A DNA stretch of 64,000 nucleotides from Dactylonectria macrodidyma. Taxonomy: Eukaryota; Ascomycota; Sordariomycetes; Hypocreales; Nectriaceae. The notes beneath the pieces were generated by a model. It was given only the letters and a program-made list of their open reading frames with translations. It made no database searches and was not told the DNA's origin. Shown here in pieces: positions 23,587 to 33,500 of the stretch (the first letter of the stretch is position 1; each line of letters opens with the position of its first letter). A program made the translations under genes and the position numbers. The stretch is taken from assembly GCA_020744425.1 (NCBI GenBank), contig JAGMUV010000011.1:1054001-1118000 (forward strand). The letters are read 5' to 3'.

Positions 23587-23919
23587 GCTTGTATAAAGCT
23601 ATCCGATCCATCGAAGGTGATTTGCCGTTGGCAAAGAGTAAAAAAAAATAAGTTTCATCACAAAATCTGTAGGTTGGGCAAGAGGGTTCTTGAATCCCAA
23701 AGACAGGAATACTCCCTTTCCTGAGCAAATACCCCTGGAAAAGAGCTAGGTCCTTGTCTCCTACAGTCAAATTTGGAACAAATATATTCTAGATGCGGAT
23801 GAAGATAATTGGATGCGTTTACATTTTGCAGGGCTCTGAATCGTCATGGCGTTTGGCGGCTGGGGCATGCGTACGCATCGCTCGTCGGACGGTGCCAGTT
23901 TGAAGAAATCTAGAGGGCA

Positions 23920-24456
23920 ATGGCTAATTCAACCATGACTGAATTGTTTAACATATATGGCTTGGAACATGAAGTCGCTGGACAACGCAATTCTGAGGAT
24001 ATCAATAAGGACCGTTGGATTCGTTCCGAAGCAACACCAGAGTGTTGGGAGTTACGATTCACACAGACGGTCGGCTCGGATCCAATGCTTGCCGTTTTCA
24101 CGGACCACGCGTTCATGAATTTTAACACCTCACGGAAACGAGTGATACTTCACGGGATATACATGGGAATACTTCTCAAAACGACGAAATTAAAACTTCA
24201 TGAAGCATGTACCAACAGGACCCTGGCCATGTTTCTCAGATTCATCCTCGAGAATCTGCCGACTCCCTACAAGATGCTGTCAAATCCGTATCCATTGTAT
24301 GGTTGCAATTATATGGGAATGGTGGCGGATTCGGCGGTGTTGTATCCTATGCCGTTGAAGGAAGATCCCAGATGCATCCATCAGCAACAGGGAGGCAGAA
24401 ACATCATCCTGACAATTCCGAGCGCTGATGATGCGATAATGCGGAAGGTAATGTAA
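23920..24456 (+). CDS. Hypothetical protein, doubtful
   Basis: A 178-codon frame starting at ATG with no recognised domain. Composition is protein-like in the first two thirds (mixed hydrophobic and charged residues, motifs such as LFTDHAF and MFLRFILENL). No intron signals obviously extend it and no neighbour hints at a role. It lies between the Copia element and the permease. It could be a real small gene, a fragment of a decayed gene, or chance. Confidence 0.35.
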   Translation: MANSTMTELFNIYGLEHEVAGQRNSEDINKDRWIRSEATPECWELRFTQTVGSDPMLAVFTDHAFMNFNTSRKRVILHGIYMGILLKTTKLKLHEACTNRTLAMFLRFILENLPTPYKMLSNPYPLYGCNYMGMVADSAVLYPMPLKEDPRCIHQQQGGRNIILTIPSADDAIMRKVM

Positions 24457-25350
24457 GCCCGAGCAGCATTTCGCAATGTTGGCTTGGGAAACGCGTCAGC
24501 CATCTTGATAGAAGGAGTTTCGTGTTATTCGGAGTGGAGTAGCGGTTCATTTGTATCGAAGGGTCGGAGTGAACACCCCTAGCCTCAATTTTCAGTACAA
24601 ACTAAATGTCTCCTCCAGCGACGACGTACTCTGGAGATGTTCAAGGATATTATCCGGGCCAGGAGAGAGTGCTCCGAGATCAGTTCCGCCAAATCAAAGG
24701 AGAAATGTTAACCGCACTGCTATCCTCGACCAGGTGGACAAAGTCTTTGTTAGGCGATGGAAGACTAAGGCTGAGAAAACGAAGTCCAGATTGACGACCC
24801 TTCCTCGTGTTTAGGTTTCTTGTGAACTATGGAACACTATTGTTAGGATCTTAGGTAACGTCAGGATTTCTGGAAACATCGGTAAAGACATTTCTACAAT
24901 TAGCGGGAGGATATGTAAAATGTCGCTACGTGAATCTTACAGGTTGAACAGATTTAAATCAACAGATATTGGAGCAATCATTAAATGGCAACTTAAAACC
25001 CCACGCATCGTCTACGATGGGGTCGATTTGTCAATAGTGGATCATATATATCGTCCACACTAATACGAAATGGTGTCAACACTGGTCAAGCGTCGTGGGT
25101 CTCGCCGCCGGCCTGCTAATGCGTGCCGACGGCCAAGGAACGGATCCACGCCCATATGAGTGCAGTGTTTCTCTGACACATCGTGGGCCTGACGATGTGG
25201 AATTTTTTTTTTCCCGCTTCTCTCGCTGTTCATTTTTTCTCTTCCATTTTTCCCTTTCCTTTTCTTCAATAATAGGCTTCTTCTCACTCTTTTTGTATCT
25301 TCTAACTTATATCCTTCCCGTCAGCCCAGAGTTTGCCAGCTGGCGAAAGA
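24457..25350. other. Promoter region of the amino-acid permease
   Basis: About 890 bp with no supported gene. A long pyrimidine-rich tract (about 25201-25320, with a run of T at 25202-25212) lies just before the start codon, as is usual upstream of highly expressed fungal genes. Confidence 0.45.
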
Positions 25351-26880
25351 ATGGCACATCAGATGACGCAAGGAGCGGCCCACTCCATCAACAATGACAA
25401 GAAATCTGGTGAACCAAAACAAGACGATGTGGCTGAAAACGGGGGGCTCGAGAGAACTCTGCAAAGTCGCCATCTTCAATTTATTGCTATTGGCGGAACA
25501 ATTGGAACTGGCCTCTTCATCGGCATCGGTAGTGCATTAGCCGCAGCTGGCCCCGTTTCCCTCCTCCTTGCTTTTATTTTCATGGGCAGTATTATATACT
25601 CTGTATTGGTCAGTCTTGGCGAGCTGGCTGTCTTCATGCCCGTTACCGGATCCATGACGGTATATGCCAGTCGTCTCGTTGACCCGACGCTTGGCTTCTC
25701 CATGGGCTGGATCTATTGGTTCAGTTGGGCGATTACCTACGCTCTTGAACTCACAGCTGCTGGTCTTATCATCCAATATTGGGATGAGGATCTGAATATT
25801 GCTATTTGGATTGCCTCATTTTGGGTCATGTTCACAGCCATCAACTTCTTGCCCGTCAGGTGGTTCGGCGAGATCGAGATGTGGTTCTCAACTATCAAAG
25901 TTGTCACAATTGTCGGTTTCGTCATTTTCGCTATTTGTATCAATGCGGGCGTTGGCGATGAAGGCTACATCGGATTCAAATACTGGCAGTCTCCGGGTCC
26001 CTTTGCTGAATACAAGGTTAGCGGTGACGCAGGGAAATTCGTCGGCTTCTGGGCTGTCCTCGTCACTGCTGCGTTCAGTTTTCAGGGAACAGAATTGGTC
26101 GGTGTAGGGGCCGGCGAAACAAAAAACCCAGAGAAGAATATCCCGTCTGCGATTCGTTGGACATTCTGGGGAATTTTCGCCCTCTTCATTGCAACTGTTC
26201 TCTTTGTTGGCCTCAACATACCACACAATCTGCCGGCTCTTAATAGCGATGCGACAAACGCATCTGCTTCACCTCTTGTCCTAGTAGCGCAGCGAGCTGG
26301 CGTCCGGATTCTTCCAGATATTATAAACGGAGTTCTTCTTACTGCAGTACTCACAGCTGCTAATTCGAATGTCTATTCTAGCAGTCGAATTTTGGTCGCC
26401 CTGACTGATGAAGGGTTTGCACCCGGCTGGGTGTCGCGTACGAATCGATATGGGTCACCATACATCGCTGTTAGCCTTTCCGCACTGGTTGGCTTACTTG
26501 GCTTCCTCAATCTTTCTCGGGATGGCACTGTGGTTTTCAACTGGCTGATGAACATCAGCGCAACAGGTGCACTTATCACTTGGACACTTATCAGCGCTTG
26601 TCACTTACGCTTCTTCAAAATCCTCGAGGCACAAAACATCAATCGACAAGACCTACTGTATCAGGCGCCTTTACAGCCATACTTGACGTGGTATGGGCTC
26701 ATCTTCAACGCCCTCATTCTTATTACAAGTGGATTTGCTGTCTTTTTCGACTGGAGCACAAGTGGATTCTTCTCCAGCTATATTAGCCTCATCCTTTGGA
26801 TTGTGCTGTATGTTGGACACAAAATCGTGTACAGAACGAAATTTGTACCACTGTCGGAGGCAGATCTCAGGATACGATGA
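25351..26880 (+). CDS. Amino-acid permease (AAT/YAT family)
   Basis: An intronless 509-residue membrane protein. I start it at the ATG at 25351 because the codon opening the frame further upstream is TTG. After a hydrophilic N-terminus comes the family signature in the first membrane helix (QFIAIGGTIGTGLFIGIG), which forms the substrate-binding break. About twelve hydrophobic segments follow, with conserved blocks such as SFQGTELVGVGAGE (TM6 region), NPEKNIPSAI and ANSNVYSSSRIL (TM8 region). These permeases import amino acids by proton symport at the plasma membrane; substrate range cannot be read from the sequence. The last residues (LSEADLRIR) form a short cytosolic tail. Confidence 0.95.
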   Translation: MAHQMTQGAAHSINNDKKSGEPKQDDVAENGGLERTLQSRHLQFIAIGGTIGTGLFIGIGSALAAAGPVSLLLAFIFMGSIIYSVLVSLGELAVFMPVTGSMTVYASRLVDPTLGFSMGWIYWFSWAITYALELTAAGLIIQYWDEDLNIAIWIASFWVMFTAINFLPVRWFGEIEMWFSTIKVVTIVGFVIFAICINAGVGDEGYIGFKYWQSPGPFAEYKVSGDAGKFVGFWAVLVTAAFSFQGTELVGVGAGETKNPEKNIPSAIRWTFWGIFALFIATVLFVGLNIPHNLPALNSDATNASASPLVLVAQRAGVRILPDIINGVLLTAVLTAANSNVYSSSRILVALTDEGFAPGWVSRTNRYGSPYIAVSLSALVGLLGFLNLSRDGTVVFNWLMNISATGALITWTLISACHLRFFKILEAQNINRQDLLYQAPLQPYLTWYGLIFNALILITSGFAVFFDWSTSGFFSSYISLILWIVLYVGHKIVYRTKFVPLSEADLRIR

Positions 26881-27102
26881 GGGATCATAAGATTTGAGTC
26901 TGGAGTTACGAGTATGGAATATAACCATTATGTCCTCATTACCATCTTCCATCCAGTTGGTAATCCTTTGTTCCCAAACTAAGTCAAACTGTATTGACGT
27001 CTCGCAAATGAAGCTGTGAATTCTATCAAGCCTTCGCTTAAGACAAAAGTAGATGGACCTATTGATACCTCGAAACGTTTGCTAGCTCTACCAAAGAATC
27101 CA

Positions 27103-27700
27103 TATGAAAAAAGCATACAGCCGGGATTTAGGTGGTAACGATGACAAGGCCTGGTCGTAGGCAGGCCAGATAGAAGGAGGACAGCTTGGTGGTACCGAGG
27201 GCGTATGTTTAAGCATCATCGAACACCTTGGTGAAGATAGGCATCTTGTTATGGGTATTTTCGTCCTTGCAGCTATGAGGCCCGGTGTGGGTGCTATTGG
27301 CTGAGCAGCGATAGCAGACAATCTGCTTGAGGGTATAACGGAGGGAGAGGTTGCCAGCCATCAAGTGCTCACCCTGTTGATACTTGACATGATCCTACCT
27401 CTAGGGGAGTCAGCTAGCGTCGCGGCTCTACTCGCAAGCTCCCTCACCTTTGGCGATTAGGCGGCTGATGCCATCGAGTCAGATGTAATTTTTGTCTTCG
27501 AGGAAGAGGGCATCCTCTCCAGGATCCGGAGAATGACAATGTGGTGCTCACACCGACTACAGCATATTGCTTGTCAGTTCCCGCGACGGCGCGCTAAGTC
27601 TATAATGGAGCTAGAAGAGCAACCTGGAGTTGGGGTGTCGATGCCCGTAGAAGCTACTGTCGTTCTTGTAGGTTGGTATGTTGTAACTCTGAGAAAGTGA
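27103..27700 (+). pseudogene. Unrecognised decayed gene with three in-frame stops
   Basis: One plus-strand frame gives protein-like sequence from the ATG at 27103 to the TGA at 27698-27700, for example EHLGEDRHLVMGIFVLA, VLTLLILDMILPLGE and RRAKSIMELEEQPGV. It is broken by TAG at 27158, TGA at 27302 and TAG at 27458. The stops fit C-to-T or G-to-A changes of CAG, CGA or TGG, as repeat-induced point mutation would give. I do not recognise the family. No splice pair removes all the stops neatly, so a pseudogene is more likely than a multi-exon gene. Confidence 0.45.
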
Positions 27701-28873
27701 TGGCTGCGTTTAAGCAACTTGATATCGTGGTAAGTGGGCTCGAGGTGTACAGATGGAAATGCTCTACCATTCGTGGCGCCGGATCTCGATGTAACAATGA
27801 ATCCTCTTAGCAGCCAACAGCATGAACATGGCTTGGGAGCTTCCGCAGAATATCATTATTGGCGAGTTTAAGGTTTGATTGCTCAATGGGGTTGTAGGGA
27901 AGAAATGGAGGCGCCGGGGAATTTTCCCTGGCTTGGCCTGAATGATGGCCACTGAACTTGGGGAAATGATATCTTTGCTGCTTTGTTATTTGTTGCAACA
28001 GGAGATGGCCTTTGTCTGTTCGATCTCAATGACGTCTCCATCATCTGGACGGCGGATTTGGCACCTAAGTCGTTCGTTTCACTAGAGAATCTCTCTAGAT
28101 GAAAGAAATTCTTCGCATAATCCACCCTCTTAGTAGAAATGGAGCGTTAATATGGACTCTTTCAAAGACCATCTTCGAGCTTCGTAGCACTGTGTTGGAT
28201 GTTCTGATGCTAAAGACATCTCAATCGACCATAAAACTCGGTGTCTCATGTATTTTACTCAAGCATTCCACCAGAAAATATTCTGATAAATTATGCACGT
28301 AAATAAAGTGTATAGTGGATCATTGTAAAAACCGACTTAGCGGTGCACACATGCAAAAAGGGGGACAGAGCCGAAAGAAAGCTTTGTACAGTAACCACAA
28401 GCTTAGATTTTGCCTACGCAAAAGACCCTTAGGTCCAGTTTTTTTTTATTTTGTTGCCTCACTGGGTAGGGAGAGATCACGCATAGATATCTCTTTCCAT
28501 CATGAAGGACCGGGGAACAGTGAAGTCAGTTGACATTCGCCCAACACCTGGTGTGTGTTTTTGATCCTAGAACTATCAATGGTCAATGTTATGAACAGCC
28601 GAAATTGGACTTGACATCTCAGTTAATCAAGATTAGAAACCGTAAGCCGGGATACTTGCGAGAAGTGAGAAGGATGCCAGGACTGTTTGTCTTTTCATAG
28701 AAACAGGAGTGATAGTCTCCGTGTACAATACACTCATAGTGTTCAAAATTCTTAGCTTCTTAGATTAACTATGAAGATCATTACTTCTCCGGAACAGGCT
28801 GCTGTTCCAAAGCGATGTTTAAAATAAAAGCCAGACTCTTTGTTTATTTGCCAGTAACCGCAACTCGTTGAAC
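27701..28873. other. Intergenic region
   Basis: About 1.2 kb with only short unsupported frames on both strands and a T-run near 28440. No RNA gene or transposon end recognised. Confidence 0.4.
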
Positions 28874-28962
28874 TGCGCGCAGCTGTCAAAGTTCGCGCGT
28901 CTACCAGCCCCAAATGCGCGCAGTTGCCAGAACTCGTCATCTGCCAGTTCGGACTGCGCGCA
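28874..28962 (+). promoter_or_regulatory. Three spaced TGCGCGCA promoter elements
   Basis: The 8-bp palindrome TGCGCGCA occurs at 28874-28881, 28915-28922 and 28955-28962, each followed by GYTGYCA-type sequence (GCTGTCAAA, GTTGCCAGA, GCTGTCAAA). The spacing is 41 and 40 bp, about four helical turns. They lie about 55 bp upstream of a TATA box and 370-450 bp upstream of the methyltransferase start. This looks like an array of operator sites for one DNA-binding factor; the factor is unknown. Confidence 0.6.
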
Positions 28963-29014
28963 GCTGTCAAACCTCAAGCATCTGCCATATCGTTCATTCA
29001 CCGAAAACGTAGTT

Positions 29015-29020
29015 TATAAA
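29015..29020 (+). promoter_or_regulatory. TATA box of the EgtD-like methyltransferase
   Basis: TATAAA lies 308 bp upstream of the ATG and just downstream of the TGCGCGCA array. A CT- and CA-rich leader follows, suggesting a 5' UTR of about 280 bp. Confidence 0.55.
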
Positions 29021-29327
29021 AAGTCTTTTTCCTCGCCCTATTCTAACCTCCTTCTTCTTCTACCCACCTCACAGTCAAAACCTCACACGAAGACTCACAT
29101 CTTCCAACCAACTCCCACCTACGAAAGGCATCGGCCTACACTCAACAACATTCAGCAGGAAGTCAGAAACTCTTGGTACAAAGCCCCCAACCTCTAGATC
29201 GAAGCCCGAGACTCTCAACACAAAGCTAACGACTCTCAGCAGATAGTCAACAACCTTCAGAGCGACACGATCACGTCCCTCTACCACGATTGCCCTCAGC
29301 AACTACCCTCAAAAAAACACCACCATC

Positions 29328-30308
29328 ATGTCTTGGAACAACGGCAACACCGAGATTCGCGACCGAGCCAAGCTCAACATCGGTGGCAGCGAAATGCCTG
29401 TCACGTTCGAGGAACAGCTCGCTTTGGCCTTCGCCCACAAGGGCGACTTCCCCAAGGAAGTCGCCTACACCTCTGGAATGGACAAGTGGATTGATATTGC
29501 CAATCGATCCTATCAAACTTCGGACGAGTTGAACATCATCAAGGCCACCGCCGCGGAGATCGTCTCTCAGCTCCCATCTGGCACCAAGATCATCGACCTA
29601 GGCGCCGCGGACTCCAAGAAGTTCGCGCCATACGTCCATGAATTCTTGAAGCAGGGAAAGACTTGCACCTATGTCCCGTTGGACATCTCTCTCAACGGTC
29701 TCGTTGACCAAGTTGACCGCGCCAAGAACATGTTTCCCGATGTCAAGTGTGTTGGAATCTGGGGAAGTTTTAAGCAGGCAGATGCCTACTTCGACCAGAT
29801 CCCCCCTGCCCGCCTCTTCCTGTCTCTCGGTTCTATCTTCTACAATGCACCTGATGAGATGTGCAAGGAGCGATGCCAGGAGTTCGTTCGGCATCTCGCC
29901 CCATCTGACCGTCTCATCATCGGCCAGGACGGTCCCTCTGGTGCTCAGAGCGCCAAATCTCGCGAGGCATACAACACCAAAGAGTACGATGCTTTCTTCA
30001 ATCGATACTTGGAGAGCATTCAAATTCACTCTGGCATCGATGCCGATGCGAAGAAGGCGTGGACCTACAAGAGCAAGATGGAAAAAACAATGCACTACTT
30101 TGAGGTTGTTGCTCAGCACGACATGGTCTGCACTCACTTCGACAACTTCCTCGTCAAGGCCGGAACGACGTTCAAGATGTTCAAGTCCTGGAAGCGGGGC
30201 GAGGTCGATATCCATCAGATCACGGAGAAGGAGAACCTGGCTATCCAGACCATTGGCAAGGCCCCCAACTCTGGGATGTACCAATACTTAGTCCAGGCCC
30301 GAAAGTAA
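29328..30308 (+). CDS. EgtD-type SAM-dependent N-methyltransferase
   Basis: A single-exon protein of 326 residues starting at CACCATC-ATG. It has the fold of histidine-specific SAM-dependent methyltransferases (Methyltransf_33, EgtD family): motif I at residues 87-97 (KIIDLGAADSKK), the second acidic strand (YVPLDIS, 116-121), and conserved LFLSLGSIFYN and LIIGQDGP strands. Relatives include the methyltransferase half of ergothioneine synthase and stand-alone fungal N-methyltransferases such as the dimethylallyltryptophan enzyme of ergot pathways. It has no sulfatase or DinB module, so this is a stand-alone methyltransferase whose substrate (amino acid or indole derivative) is unknown. No prenyltransferase lies nearby. 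The strong promoter architecture suggests tight regulation. Confidence 0.88.
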   Translation: MSWNNGNTEIRDRAKLNIGGSEMPVTFEEQLALAFAHKGDFPKEVAYTSGMDKWIDIANRSYQTSDELNIIKATAAEIVSQLPSGTKIIDLGAADSKKFAPYVHEFLKQGKTCTYVPLDISLNGLVDQVDRAKNMFPDVKCVGIWGSFKQADAYFDQIPPARLFLSLGSIFYNAPDEMCKERCQEFVRHLAPSDRLIIGQDGPSGAQSAKSREAYNTKEYDAFFNRYLESIQIHSGIDADAKKAWTYKSKMEKTMHYFEVVAQHDMVCTHFDNFLVKAGTTFKMFKSWKRGEVDIHQITEKENLAIQTIGKAPNSGMYQYLVQARK

Positions 30309-30350
30309 ATCTCAAGAACAGCTGGACCTGTGGCACCGGAAAGGTTTGGG

Positions 30351-30556
30351 ATTCGGATGCACGCCTTCATCTACACTGGGATTTCCAGACAATCGGCCTG
30401 TAGACTTCTTTGTCTTCCTCTTCTTTGGTGCTTTCGACCTTTCGCACAGGACATGATTGAGATTCGGACACACGCCTTCACCAAGACTTGGGCGTTCCAG
30501 ACATTCGGCTCGCGGATTTCTCTTCTCTCCTCTTTGGTGCTTTCGACTTCGCAAAG
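30351..30556 (+). repeat. Diverged tandem duplication after the methyltransferase gene
   Basis: Two copies, 30351-30446 and 30462-30556 (period 111 bp), share ATTCGGAYRCACGCCTTCA, the middle TTCCAGACA-TCGGC, and the end TCTTTGGTGCTTTCGAC. They start 43 bp after the stop codon, so they sit in the 3' UTR or terminator region. Confidence 0.65.
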
Positions 30557-33500
30557 ACTCAACTCGGTGGCTATTTTGCGGATCGGTGTACAACGGAATA
30601 ATGGAAGGCAGGTTGGAGTTACGGCGCTACACGGAAAATGTATTTTCTTGCTCGAGATTAGTAGCAGAGCAGAATTACGGTCTAGTTTAGTGCGGTACGG
30701 AAAATGATACGATCAAGTTTTCCTAATATTTCTTGATGCCAAGGTGACAATTCTACATGCAAGGGATCGGCGTAAGTATAGAGAGAAGAACATTTGTTGC
30801 TTTGTACCACTTTGTCCAACCTTTTCCATTGTCTTGAACCCATCTCTGTGAGGTCCTTCTAGCTTAGAGGCCTAACCAAATAAATATCCAAGGTATTCAG
30901 TCAACTACAAATAGCTTCGTCCAGGGTCAACCACCGAGAAGGTACCAGCCCATTTAGTAATTACTTTTCTCCAAGCGCGAGTTCCGTTCCGTTTAGATAT
31001 TTCTCCAACTACGACATTCAACGGAGGCTATATCCATTCCCGCTTGCTGAAGATGACAGAAGCCGGCCATGGCAATCAAAACGGCTAACAAACCAAAAAA
31101 AGGATACGCTCGCCATTCCGCTGGATGAATGGCCCGACTAATCTGTACAGCCCCCGCGTCCGAACCAACGACAGCATATTCCACAAGCTGAGATGTCTTT
31201 TGGTCTCAAAGGAAGTTGCCCTGAGAGCAGGTAGACTGCCAGCTTGGTAGTACTGACGTTTCCTCCCTTACGGAGATGAGCATTCATCCCTGCGCTGCTC
31301 GCTTCTTCACAGTTTTGTCACGTGCACCATTCGCAGCCATTTTTGGTACTTTCACAAGCTCCAAAATACCACAACGATGCTTCTGGTTAGAAATATCCTT
31401 CAACACTGGTTCAGTGCCCCCTTTGCTCACATCACAGGTCGTCCCTCGAACCTAGGGGCGCACGTAAGACACTGGCATACGGAATGGGAGCCGCACTTCC
31501 GACGACGCCAGTAAGAGGAATACTGGACTCTGTAGGGCTGGTAGGCGTTTCAAAAGCCGTAGAGTCGCGGAAACGTGGGGTTATTTGATACAACTGATTC
31601 TAAACGCTAGACTCAAGGATATGGGCCGTGTTTTAATGCACTAGTACTCAAGATATTGCGGGTAGCGACGAAATCTTGTGTTCCTTAATTCTAAACCAAG
31701 TCGCTACGATCAAGTAAATGTTATCGCCTAGTCCGCCTGAGGTTTCACTCGAGTTGTTATCGGGACCCGCAACCGGGCAGCGCCAAGTCATTCTTTCGGA
31801 GAATTTGTTGTCGCTATCACATATGATATCGGCAGATCTGGCATGGCAAATCACAACCCCCCACATGAACTGCGACCTCGCCAGCCCATTGAGGGGCTGA
31901 CTGCGGTTGCAACGCGTTTGGGTGTTTAGTAACACGCTACAGTTTCTCATGCCGGGCATACAAGGCTGTGGTGCGAGGAATCCGAGGGAATCAGCTGCTT
32001 TAACACGCCGATTTCATTCAAGAGTCAAGGCTAGTGGTTATAAAGTACGGTGTCAGATGCATAACCGATACCTCCAGCTGCATACGACTCCCCCCAGGCC
32101 ATTTCCACCAACGCCATGCGTGCTCTAGCTTGCCATGAGCCTCTAAAACTCTCGATCAAGTGCTCAAGGGTGTTCCTTTGAAAGAGGCCTTGTCGGACCG
32201 GACACTGATAACTTTGCCCCTACTCCATTTCTTCCTCTGGGAGAACTGATTTGACCCGCAAAAGTTGGGCTGGTGGAGTGTCAAGAGAGTGAACAGCGTT
32301 CGCAAACGGTCTAGATATTTAACCAAAACAGTGGTGAGTTAATTGACGGCTTCACTTTCTTATAGCAGCATGTCACTTTCTTATGGTGTTGTTCGTGATG
32401 GACAGCACTGACAATGTTCCAGATGTCAGCAAAGCCCAGCACATATCCACGCTTTGTTCTGAAGACAACATCGTGACCCGCACTACTGAGACCTAGACCT
32501 TGTAACAAACTTTCTGCAGTCTTTCTCGTTTAACATTATTTGGGAGTTACCGGGCCGATATCTGAATCCATCTAGCTGTCAACTTAACCTCGAATTATGT
32601 GACCTTCCTCCCCGGTCAGATACTACCAGGGATTAACATGCCGGTGGATAAGCGACGGAGAGGTCATGTGATTTGAAGTCCAAGCAAATCAATGCATGAT
32701 GCACAGGTTTCATTGCAGAAGATGGGTTATCTCTTCTCATCTTGTATCGGACAAAGCATTTCATGCCGGCCTTTCTGCTTCTGATAGGTTCGTAAAAGCT
32801 CAATTAGCATGGAGCGGTTTGGGAATCACCTGACACATTCACGAATGCGGCTACTTGCCCGAACTTCGGGTTGCGGCTAATTGCCCCGGAAAATTGAGGC
32901 AATTGTCTGGGGGTTCGGATCTGGAATTGGGTGATTTGATATCCGCTCGCCCGAAACGACCACCCCATCACTCGAGAGTGAGTTGGCAACTAGAACTACA
33001 CGGAGGAGGGCGGTTTAAGTATCAAATTGCTATGAGTGATCTTAGTTGCGTGTCCTGAAGGGGCAAGATGCCATCGTGGCGCGGATAAAGGCTTAAACTA
33101 CCTATGCCAAGTTTTCTCCACCGAATTGGGTCGCTTGGCATGTCTCATCATCTGGGGTTTGATGTGGAGGGTGAGACTAGTATAACAAGAACAACGAAGA
33201 TCTACGCATGGGCTTTCGTCTGGCATCCTTCATAAGTATCCTCAAACATGAGTCGTTTCGCTGACGCCTACTTGCTGACGCCGCGTGGCCAGCAAGTTGA
33301 GATGACACGAGCTTTCGCCGTCTGATCTGAGTACAGACATGTCACCGGATATGATCTGCAATTATCGGATAAGGTCGACCAAAAAACGACAAATGAACGA
33401 CATGTCAGGCCTGAAGGCTAGTTGACAGTAGAGGAGTATTGCATCACTCAAGTGTAATAAGACTGAGGTGCAGTTTCATATGCTTCGTTGAATATCTCTA
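30557..33500. other. Long intergenic region without recognised genes
   Basis: Nearly 3 kb in which I find only short frames, none convincing. A cluster of small repeats lies at 32847-32904: a direct repeat GCGGCTAMTTGCCC (32847 and 32873), the palindrome CCCGAACTTCGGG (32858-32870) and an AATTGCC/GGCAATT inverted repeat (32879-32904). It may be regulatory DNA or a decayed gene. Confidence 0.45.

Noticed and set aside
29598..30284. 228-codon frame antisense to the methyltransferase
   Set aside because: Reverse-strand shadow of a conserved enzyme.
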